Shown here: piece by piece, positions 26,109 through 37,700 of the stretch | Position numbering within the stretch: position 1 is the stretch's first letter | Layout of the letters: every line of letters begins with the position of its first letter | Source: Nautilus pompilius | Lineage: Eukaryota > Mollusca > Cephalopoda > Nautilida > Nautilidae | Reading direction: 5' to 3' | DNA: 64,000 nt | Assembly: GCA_018389105.1 (NCBI GenBank) | Contig: JACATO010001065.1 | Span: 310,001-374,000 of the forward strand | Position numbers and translations under genes: made by a program | Notes under the pieces: generated by a model | Database searches by the model: none | What the model saw: only the letters and a program-made list of their open reading frames with translations | What the model was told of the DNA's origin: nothing

Positions 26109-26129
26109 ATGGAGAACATTATACAACTG
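26109..26129 (+). CDS. Candidate first coding micro-exon of SLC6 gene B
   Basis: ATG opens seven codons (M-E-N-I-I-Q-L) ending at donor GTAAGC in phase 0, matching the phase-0 start of exon 1 of gene B at 28556. It mirrors the 3007-3027 candidate of gene A. Only transcript data can settle it. Confidence 0.3.
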
Positions 26130-27109
26130 GTAAGCTAAAAATTAAAAAGAAACAAACAACTTTTTTGTGTAGGTGGTAAAAGTGTTTGAAAATAGAGTTG
26201 TGTGTAGAGTAGGTAGGAGTAAATTTGTAGTTTGATATAAAATTTGGGTTCTGCTGTTTTTGTGTGCGAAAACCAGTAGATGGCAGTAATATTTGTTGAT
26301 ATCTTGAATTACTTAAAGATGAATTGTGGTGCAGATAATGTTTTAAACAATGAAACAAGAAAGGGTAAAACTGTGTTTAGTGTTCAATCATGAATTATTC
26401 TGTAGATGGTAAAGACAATAAAAGCCTTTTTTTCAAAATTATTTATGATTTATCAAGGAAATTCAAGATTTTTACATACAAGAGTTTTGTGATATAATCA
26501 CATTTGTTATCAGCTTTATTAAATCTTGCATATGAGAATCTATAATGAGACAGAATTGTTTGTCTTTTGTAGAGGCATTTGTGGTAGTTCCTCCACATAA
26601 ATTTAAGGGGACAGTAAAGTTTCACTGTTAAAATAAATACTGTACATTCCATAAAGATGCTCATCACTTTCAGTTTTCAACATTTACTTTGCATATGTGT
26701 GTGAAAAACAATTTAAATGTATATTCTGAAGTGTAAAAAAAATTCTTGAGTTGTAATTCATAGGTAGGCATTAAAATTCATAAGGGTATTAGAGCTTGGT
26801 GAAAGAAAGATGAATGGGATCCAGATAATCAAGTACATAAAGTATCTGTCAACTGAAAAGCTTGAAACCAAGAGGCTTCCTTAAAATGGTTAACTGCATA
26901 AAGTTGATACTATTGTGAACAACTGTCCAAGGAAAGCATGAAATAAACCAGAGTACTTGTGTCAGTTTTGTTACATTATTAGTTTCTGCTATTACCTGTA
27001 TACTAACTTATTTCATTATTTTCTAACACTTGCAATGTTATTAAATATACAATAAGCTTTCAATGTATCATCATTCTCCTACAGTCACTAGATAAATTAC
27101 TCTCCAAAC

Positions 27110-27740
27110 TTTTGTGAGGGCAAGTAGACTGTCACTTGCACCATTGTGCATGCGGCTGCTCTCTCTTTAATTTCCTTCATTCCTGGAACAACGCATTTGT
27201 CCCTATCTCCCAGTATGCACCTTGGTGTACACTGCCAGAAAAAATGTCTTGTCAGCATTGTAGATTTGTTCAGGGCTCAGATTCTGTTCTTGAATTAACT
27301 TTGTAAAACACTTCACAAAGTTCTCTGTGGCCTCTTTGCCTACTGACATATTTTCTCCACTGGCTTTAAGGCACTCAGTGCCTTAAACTTTTGAAGCCAG
27401 TCCATGGTGAAGTCACAGTACTATGGAATTTTCAGTTTCTCATGAAACTCCTTAGCTTTATCACAAAGCCTTGGTCCAGAAATGGCAATTCCTTTGTTTG
27501 TTTATTGATTAAACCATTTGTATAGCACACTTTATCCAGGCTAGTGCACTTAGGTTCATTGAGATTTCTTCTTTGAGCCATTGATTCCTGTGACTTGCTA
27601 TCAGCATAAAATTTAAATATTTTCTCTTGCTGATTTTCTAAGTCATACACTATCAATCACTGTCATGGTCTTGGTCCAGTTTTCGCAGAATTTCCACCTT
27701 TCCTTTTTACTGAGTACTTTACATTTTCTTTTAACACTGT
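27110..27740 (-). pseudogene. Tigger/jerky-type (pogo superfamily) transposase remnant
   Basis: Minus-strand translation from about 27740 downward shows decayed N-terminal and central parts of a jerky/Tigger transposase. Blocks seen are K-K-E-R-W-K-F, DLENQQEKIFKFYADSKSQE, the R-R-N-L-N-E-P-K segment, L-D-K-V-C-Y-T, and degraded downstream core. Stops and frame changes occur throughout. The longest open piece is 27432-27656. No terminal repeats found. Confidence 0.5.
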
Positions 27741-28555
27741 TACACTTGTTAATATAACTTGCATTTCTTTGAGGATATTGTGAAGGCAAAATAAAATCAA
27801 TACTAAACAAAGATTACAGAGCATGTCTGGCAAGAACCAAGACTCCTTGAAGACTGATGTTTGACCCAGCATCAATGATCACAGCATTTGTGCCCAGCAA
27901 ACAAAGCAGAGGTAATTTAGGATGATGCATTAACTCATCGCGGGTTGAGTGTGGGTGACTGTAGAACAGGAATTTAGATTACTCTAATTTTTCATAAATA
28001 GATTATTTTGTAGATTTTCAGTTGACAGATACTTTACTGTACCATTAGAGTGGAGCTAAAGTATTAACACCAATATTTCTCCTAGAGATTTTTCAAAGCT
28101 TGATTGTGAAATCCACTCATCAGTGTGTCCTGTGATTGAGACCATGGGCATCTGCAAGAGGAAGACAACCCCTCCTCTGGAAACTTGATGGTGATTTTAG
28201 AATTATAACATTATTTTTTGCCAGATTCACTATAACATCCTTCCATCATGCTTGTGGTCTTCTGGACCTTTCTATGCATTATACACTGATTCTCTTCCCA
28301 CAAAATTTTCCCAGCTCATCTCATTGTCCTAAGGTGGAGTGGAGTCACTTTTAAGATTTGTAAGCTTCTGTATATATATTAACAGTAAATCAGATAAAAG
28401 TTATAATTATTTATTAAATATTTTTTTAAATTTAGAATAGCAAAAAACTAAATAATCCATTATAAATTTTTTTCAGTAAAGCAAAGTATCTTTCTCATGT
28501 TTAAAAATTATTATAATGCAATTAATATTTGAACATCTGGAGACTTTAATTGCAG
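27741..28555. other. Non-coding region before gene B exon 1
   Basis: Open frames here (27663-27875 minus, 28136-28354 plus) show no recognisable domains. It is probably transposon debris and first intron of gene B. Confidence 0.3.
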
Positions 28556-28730
28556 AAATCTATTGCCTCCATCCCAGTATCACAAGAAGAGCTACAGCCT
28601 GAAACAGAAAGAAAATCTAAGCGAGATCAGTGGGGGAGACAACTGGAGTTCATTCTCACTTGTGTTGGATTTGCCGTAGGCCTTGGCAATGTGTGGAGAT
28701 TTCCCTATCTATGCTACAAGAATGGTGGTG
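28556..28730 (+). CDS. Gene B exon 1: N-terminal tail and TM1
   Basis: Starts after acceptor TAATTGCAG, phase 0. Codes for a hydrophilic tail, [10 protein letters not shown], then TM1 with [17 protein letters not shown]. Ends in phase 1 at GTAGGT. Confidence 0.88.
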
Positions 28731-31700
28731 GTAGGTATATTTGATTTTACTGCTCCATGATGACCTTAATGGGAAGACAATATTCTATAAAATATGAGTG
28801 GGGCTTCGTGTTTGGAAGGAGCTTTACTGTAACATTTTTTGTGCGGTGATAAAATATGAATAAATAAATACTACAATATGGGTAAATCCAGCTTGACAAA
28901 TGACAGAAAATTTTTGAATTTTTGAATTTTACCAGAGCAAGGAAATCTACTGAATTATATATATATTTGAGTGGTTACCTTGTTATTCTAGTTGCCATTA
29001 GTGTCTTTAATTGTCTGCAATATCACGTAGTGAGCTTTGCTCCCTAAACACATCCAGACACTGTTACCTGTGATATCTTAATGACTTTGGAAGCTTCTGG
29101 GCATGGTGTAGATTAGAAGGTATATTACAGTAGGAAATTTAACTGCTAATAGAAAAGGATTTACATGTTTTCTTTGCATTAAAAAAATTGTCAGGTAGTA
29201 AAGTTATGAGCATACAATACATGGCTGATTTTGTAATCTGAAAACCCAATTGGAATTGTTACAATATTTATATTTATTCAAAAATGTTTTACACATTATT
29301 GAGGCCACACCCCCTTTTTATTATTAATGACTATCACCAGTGATGTATTTGCTACTATCAAGCTTTGTACACAGTTTAGCTGATTTATAGCTATTACTTT
29401 TAGTATTGTTTGCTACTACATAAATAAAACAGTGTCTGTGCATGCTCAAAACCATTAATGATAAGTTTTTTTAATGCAGTAGTTTAGATTTCTGAGGGGG
29501 TACAATGTTTTGGGTTGGCTACTGTGGCTTCTCACAAGCCACTGACATGCAAATAGTTATGGTTTATTTCAAAATTAAAAAGCCACTACAGGTTGAGAAT
29601 CAAATATCTGAAATTCTGAAAACTATAAAGCTCCAAAATCCAAAATATTTTTGGAGTGTCTTCAGTGGAAAATTTCAGAAGGTTCCTTGGCCATATGCGG
29701 GTCCCAACACACTTGACGTATGCACATTACTCACTGTAATTTTTGTGCTTTTTCTGTGCTTTGTTGTTGGTGTGAATATACTTTGAAAATTTTGAAAAGG
29801 CCTGCAAATACCCCTATGGTACCAGTAGGCCTACCGCAGTGATAGCTTAGCTTTCTGATGGCTAAATGTGCATTTTTTTCTGATAGTTTCATATGCAAGA
29901 TGATATAAAAATATTGCATAAAACTACCTGTAGACTATATGTATCCACATGCAGTTATAATGTTGTAAATGAACTTGTGCCCAGTCCCCACTCCCCAGTG
30001 GGTTAGCTACCAAATTATGCCGGTATATCTATACTTTAAAATCCGAAAAATTCAAGGATTTTGGATAAGGGATTCTGAATCTGTAGTCTCAATTTTTAAC
30101 TTCAGCTACTGAAACATCTGTTTGATCATTTTTAATGCAAAGAAGGCACTAATAATTATGAAAAACTATTTAAGTTCTTTATTGGAGTTGTCAAAGGGGA
30201 GTGAGTATCTGTTTTATGTATTTGTTAAGGATGTTTGTTTGTTTTTGTTAATATCGGAGAAGAACTAGTAATGATGAAAAAACAGCCAAAAAACTTGTTA
30301 TTCTCTCTACCAGTTTAACATCTTTCAAAACCATAGCAGTGCAATCTGGTAATGTGACTTTAGGGTGAGAATCAACCTCGCTACCTTGAGTTGTAATATA
30401 CAAGACCTCTGTGTTACCATTCAACTAGCAAGGTTCTAGTCACATAATTAAAACCCTAATTTGGAGATGTTTTTCGGTTCTTTCCTATAAGCCTGCCTTT
30501 TGGGTAAAAACATCAAACCAAAAATTCTGCTTCTGTGCATGTTGGATGAGAGAAACCACATCTCATCAACCAGTAATAAATCATCAAAATTTTTTTACAC
30601 CAAGTTTTCAGTAGATCAACTTTCAGTTAAAATGTAAGGTACATACTAGTCTAGTATATAGAAATAAGCAATTTAGTAACTATATAGTTCTGCTGTTTAG
30701 TTATTATTTGTTTCTGTTTTAAAGTAAATAACTTATCCACTCAAAAAACAGACGGATACATAAACTTGTACTGGATTTAGCACTGTGTGTAAATGATACA
30801 ACTATCTTGCTTAAGTTAGTATTCACAGTAGTTATGAACATGAGGTTTATTAAATATATCTTATGCATTGTACACTAAGACTTAACAATTGACCATCTCC
30901 ATATTAGGTAATATATTCCATCATTGTGGTACTGTAGTATCCACATTGTTGTTGAAATTGTATCTTACTGACCCAACCATATCAGTACTATGTTTTTTGT
31001 GAGAAAAAGGAATAGTTTTCTTGATACATGCTTATAAAATCTGATTTAACAGAGAAAATAGACACCAATTTTTTCTTCAATCTCCAGGTGCCTTCCTAAT
31101 ACCATATGTGATAAGCATGGTATTCTTGGGAGTTCCTGTATTTTTTCTTGAGGTGGCCTTTGGTCAGTTTGCAGGGCGTGGGCCATTCTCTATTTGGAAT
31201 ATTAGTCCAATTTTTAAAGGTAAGCTTTTATAACAACACTGAAAACCTACTTCCTTTGAGTTTTGCTATTCTCAGATAAGAAATATTAATTCTTACGTGT
31301 TTTTGTCCAGATATTATTGTTGCTTTCTATGATTTAATAGGTATCATCATTGACTGCACACATGGAAGTAATTTTTTGTTTGTTTTTTTAACAAATGTTA
31401 AATTTCAATGGATTTTGTTTTTAAACGACAGCCAGCACAATGTTAAGCTGTAAACAAGAATATTGTCCTGAAGTGTTTTCATTTGAGACTGACAATGATA
31501 AAATCCAGTGCTTGATGATTATATTTCGAATATATTATTAAATACAAGTAATGTAGATGTTAGATATTATAATTTGGAAATTTTACAGCAATGATAAAAT
31601 TCTATTAAAACTTCAAAGCAACTTAGATTTACAGGCTGCAGTCTTGATCAGTTGTATACTGGATATTTTGAAACAGCATTTCACTGACAGTATTACTTAT

Positions 31701-34700
31701 ATTTTATCTAAAATATTTATGAAATCACTGTCATTGTCTCCAGAATTAATGAACAAATCAAAGTTTATAAAGAGACTTTAAGGTCATGGCAATGAATTTA
31801 AAAGTATAAAACTTTGAAGTAATACCAAGAAAGATATCATCAATCTAATTTCAATAGCATTGTCTTCTATATTTCAAACAAACTGGGCTTCTTTGTTAAA
31901 TCTTTTGAGGTCATAACTTGAATAATAAATCATGATAAATAGAAGCTACTTGATTTTATTAGAGCTTCTGATAAGATATCACATAAAAAATTATTTGCCA
32001 TAACATCAAATTTGGGTTTCTGAGTTTGATTTGTAGGAAATTATTTCAGTCTAGAAATATTTACATACAGCAGGGGGTAACACCATATAAATTTATTAAA
32101 TTTGGAAGCAGATGAAGTGTTCATAAACACGGGTTCACATTTTCCATATTCAAAAATGCACTATCCTATCTCTAAGTACTACCAGAGATTTCATAGCACA
32201 CCTTGGAAAACTCCTGTATCATTTAAAATTAAAATATCTGTTTTCATATTCATTTCAAAAACAAATATTGTTAATGCCCATATTTAGAATTTTTGAAGCA
32301 GATACACATCATTGCTGTCTTTCACAGGTTTGGGATATGCCATGGTGATCATAGGTGGACTTGTGTCTCTCTACTACAATGTGATAGTTGGCTATTGCAT
32401 ATACTACTTTTTTGCATCTATGAAGTCAGAAGTTCCTTGGAAAACATGTGACCATGACTGGAACACATGCCAGTGTAGTGGCAAGGACAACATTAACAAT
32501 TACACCTCTGTTCTCAACAGAACCCAGCCACCCACATTTAATGAACTAGACAGCTTGTTTAACTCTACCAAGCCTGAGTGCAGACGTAAGTTTGAGTTTA
32601 ACATTTTGTTTTGAAACTTATGCCAAAGATTTATGTAAATTCATGAATGTTATAACAGGTATACAGGAACCTAAAATTTGACATATTTTTTGTCATCAAT
32701 TTTGATAATGCTGTAACTATTTGTGAGACATTTTTCATGTCAGTGGATGGCATTTGTCAGTAAACCCAAGATTTTATCTACTGACTGAAGTTTTGACTAC
32801 AATGTTTTCTACCTAATAATTAATGAAACAGAAATGCATTTTAATATTGTTCATACCCACAGAACCAGCCACTTTATTTCAGTGGAATGTGTTTACACAG
32901 TCAGTATCATTTTTTTTCTTATATTAATAAAATGTGGCCTTTCTTTTGGTAACAAAAAAGTTAAAGAATTCAGTGTTTACAAAAGAAGAGCTGATTTTAG
33001 TATTTCACTGATAACTCTTGCATCTTTTAAATATTTATCAAGATTATTTGGAAGCATTTATTAAAGTTTCAACTCTTTAATTCTTTGTTTAACTCTTTTG
33101 CTGTTGCTTCTATAGCAACAGGCATTTCCATATAAAATATTACTTTATGATACCATCTCTTTCTCAGCCAATAGCACAGTGTGCAGCAGATACATTCATA
33201 ATGCAGCAGCTGCACTAACTTAATTTACCCCACAATGTAGAATGAACCTGTAACATGTTTGTAGGCATTAAAATGAAGCTCCTAAAAGATTATCTGATTT
33301 TACAAAAGATAAACTGGTATTGATTTCTTCTACAATAATTGTTAATGTAAACACCATTATTTTAAAAAAATCTGTTCATTCCTTTGGTAATGCATAGCAG
33401 AATATTGCATACAAATCTGCACCCTCTCTTGTTTCTGTGTAGCCAATTTAACTGAATTTTTCAACTGGACGCAGACCTCATGGGAAGACAATTCATTCTG
33501 GATTCAGGATAAGATTGATCACTATTTCAACACTTCATATATGAAGACACCTAGTGAAGAGTATTTTAAGTAAGTCAGAAGGAATGCTGATATAGCACAC
33601 TGTTTATCATTACAATTTTCTCTCTTTTTAAAATACAAATGAATTTTTAAAAATTTATCAAATTTAAATGCTTACTACAGCTTCTGGTAGTTAACATTTA
33701 ATGGAACAGTGAGTAGGCATTCACTGAAGTCCATAGCATAATGGGCAACTCAAACATGATATAGGTAAACACTCAGTGAAAACAGAATATTTATTTATGC
33801 TTAAAATTTTCAGAACAAAGAAATTGTTTTTTTTTTAATTCTTTATATTAAAAAAAAAATTCAGAAACTTTAGATGATTCACAAATGTTTATTGAATTTG
33901 GAAGTAAACATATTCAACTTTATTTCTGTTTAATTTATTTCATGAGTTAACATTTATTATATTATAACATCCAAATAGATGACAGTACATGTACACAGCC
34001 AAACCAAGCAGTCAAATACATCTTATATCATAAACCAGTGGTTCCCAACCTTTTTCTAATACTCAGAAGACCTGTGACCCCCCTGCTACACTTCCATAAT
34101 TGAAAAAAATCAAAGAATAAATTTAGAAAAGAAATCACATAAATAAGAGTTTTATTTGAATATATTGACAGTTTTGGTGCCCAAGTTTGCCTAAAATCGA
34201 ACTGGCTAGTGTGCGTCCGGCCGGCCGAAGTCACAGTCCGGTCCTTGTAGCATGCTCTGCCCCAGGTGTCGTGGTCCGAGTCCTTGTAGGGTGCTCTGTC
34301 CCATTGGCATTAGCCAATGGGAGCACAGCTCGGTTGTGTCAGTCCTACTGTGGTAACAGTTTGAGTACTGGCCTTTGTTGCTAACGTGTATTGTCCGTGT
34401 CTCTATTAGGGTGGCAGAGCGACAAGAAGCCACGGGTGGCCGGTGATGCAAGTGTGTTACCGCAGAGGCCTGTGATGCAACCGGGAGTGCCTGCCGTTGG
34501 AGACAAGCCTTACACCTTCGGCACTTGGCCTCCCGTCAGTGATACCGGCGTATTGGATGCAGGGTAATTTTTGTATACTTCTTTCTGGAAAGAAGTGCGT
34601 CTTATAAGCTGGCAAATACAGTACATATACACAAGACAAATACATGAACAATTTCTTGACTCAGTCATCCAACAAAAATTGAAACTTCCAGGGTTCCACG

Positions 34701-37700
34701 ACCCCCTGCTATAAACCATTACAAATGCTTGATGTGTGTGTGTGTTACTCTGAAAACAACTTATCAGTGTAGTAAAAATGTATAAATTATTTTTAATAGC
34801 TTCTTAATGATTTTTAATTTAAATAAACAAGTCTTTTATTTCATAAATTTTCTTAGTTGAGCAAAGCATCAATTTAACTTTCAAATTTCTAACCAAAACA
34901 ACTAATTGCTGGATACAGGTATATTTGTATGGAAGTTTGCTAAGTAACTAGACAAAAAAGAAAAACTCAAGTAGGTTGCCATTTTATTTCTAGTTCATGT
35001 ACTAACAGTAAGTCATAGCTTTCATTTTATTTGGCAGTAACAATGTGCTAAAACTAAGCAGTGGATTAGATGAACCAGTAAAACTTAAATGGGACTTGAC
35101 CCTTTGTCTTCTCCTAGCCTGGCTTATTGTGTTTGCTGTCCTAATCAAAGGAATTCAGTCCTTAGGAAAGGTGAGCTGGTTAACATCTTATTTTGTAACG
35201 CTCAGTTTGAAGTTGGGTTTTAATGTCATTAATATAATATACTTAGTCCTTAGACTACATCTAAACACAATTATTTTACATCCTCGTTCACTAGTGTGTC
35301 AATTAGAAAGGAATCTATTCAATATTTTCTTTGGATATAGTAAAAGATTTTCTTGTAGTGTCAAATCTAATATCTGCAGCATTATCATAGTCTGTATGTT
35401 TTAAAGAGCTAAAGTTAAAAAAAATCTTTTTTGTCAACATCAAAAACCCATGAAAGCTTAAAAGATGACAACATACAGCCCTTGTGCCCTTTTTTTTTTT
35501 TCCAGGTTATTTATTTTAGTGCCATTTTTCCCTACATTCTTCTGACTGTCCTGTTGGTCAGAGGGCTGACATTGGAAGGATCAGCAACTGGAATTTACTT
35601 TTATCTGAATCCAGACATCTCAAGATTACTTGACTCACAGGTACATTAATGATTTATATATTCTTTTAGATTCAAATCCATTTGCAATCAATTTCATAAC
35701 ACTGGCTGCTGTAGCCAGACACTAGGCTGGTTCTATGCAGTAATCCCTCATCCTATTCTGAAAATCCATACACATTCTGAGCAACTCCAGATTGCACAGA
35801 TTCCTAGAATTCATTTTTGATTTCTAGACCAGATAAGCAGGATTACAGTTAGTGAGTGTGAGTGAATGTGATGTGTTTGTACTTTTTGTGCTAATACACA
35901 ATTTTTACTACTGTTCTGATATCAACTACAAAGTCACATGGATTTAACACATTAAAATGTCTGATAAAATTCCTCATAGTTTTGTGTTTGTTTTGTTTTT
36001 TTTGTAGCATCTTTTTGTTATGACAGCAAAACTACTTTCAGTTTTTAAAGCTGTCTGAAAAAGAGAAACGGGTAATTTGTGTAATATTCTGTCTTCCTTT
36101 TGCAGTAGAATTATGAAATCATGATAAGAATGGAAACTTATTGGCATGTGCTGTTTAAAGGAAATAGGGTTAGTTTGGAGCATTTCTTATAAACATTAAC
36201 TGTTTGTTGTGATGTATTTTTAAAATTTTGCACCTAGTTTAATGAAGGTTATTTTAGTAATTAATATAAATTAATTTTGATTTTTGCTTGGATGATGTTG
36301 ATAATCAAGAAATATATTTGTAAACCATTATTAAAAATTTTATTGTGCTTATTCTTAAGAAGTTACTAATTTGAATAAACTATTAATTATAATTATGGAA
36401 AAAATGTCCTCTTAATTAAATAGTGAAATAATTTGCTAGAATATTTTTTTTACTGACTGTAATTTATTGTAGTCTGTCTATTTTTGTCATCTGTATGGAA
36501 TCCATGTTTTTTTAATACATTGCTTTTCATTATCCCAGTGAGTTTTTTAAAAATTTGTTTTCAGCCCTTTTTTTGCACCTGTGTGATAATTGTTTCTTGT
36601 TCTGGCATCAAACATGGTGTAGTAACTTAGCTCCCATTTTTTTTTCTTTATTTAAACCCTGCAGTAACAGTATTTGCAAAGAGTTTATCTAAGGCTACTG
36701 TATTTGTTTGAATTCTTTGTTTTTAGTTTGGATATCATACTTTCTGATTTCATCTTGGATTATATAACTACTTGGCAGAGAAAGATAATTATTTACATTT
36801 CACTTTTTATTTTATCCATAAACTGAAGTCAGTTAGTTAGTCAGACTTTTTACCACTTAGATTACTAACCTTGAAGTTCAGTTAAGAGTTACAAGCATAA
36901 CTATTTCTGTTAGTTTATTGCAGCTGACATTGGCATGAGAGCAGAAAACTTGTGCAGCAGATATTATTGTTGTGATATAAGTGTTTTGGAATCCACATAT
37001 TTTGGAATAGATTTTGAGAATTGTGCTTTGTATTTTGATTATTTTATTTCTTGATTGTTATTCCTTTTGCACAGTTTTTCTGGATTTGATTTTTTCTGTT
37101 GTAATTATTTTTTTCAATTTTTCTTTTGTTATTTTAATTAACCCTTTTGGTGCTTAACTAAATTTCAGGCTGGCAAGTTTAAATTATCCACTAAAAATGA
37201 AATTATGCATTTGATTGGAGAAGTTGTGGGGCTTTCAAAGACATGAGGGGATTCCTGCTTATTACAATAGGTTTTTTTGAAGTCGTCGGGAAAATCTGCA
37301 TCCGGCATCAAATGGCTATAATTGTCAAAGCAGACATATCCATTTTCAGCATCATACGCTTCTAAACCCTTTTAGGACATTACCTTCAGATGTATATACC
37401 TTTGATTTTTTTTACCACTGTGTATTACATGCTAATTTATGTATGTTTGTTAAAATAGATGTATATTTCTAAGCAACATTTTATATTAATGGATTTTATC
37501 ATCTTTAACTTATTTTGTTATTTGTGAGTTATATTTTAATTCATTTATTGCAGAGTTAGCCTGCTTTTTTTCTGATAACATAATAAATCTACAATTTGGT
37601 GAATACACTTTGTATCCATGGGTTTAGTCAGAGAAAGACTGTTTTGGAGGGTAATAATGTAAATTCTGCAGGTGTTTATATTTTTGGACTGTATAAATGT

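Noticed and set aside
29505-29786. 93-codon frame
   Set aside because: It lies mostly inside the MITE and is not conserved in the second MITE copy.
34187-34719. Several overlapping frames on both strands in the GC-rich island
   Set aside because: Their length follows from high GC and low stop density; none shows recognisable protein sequence.
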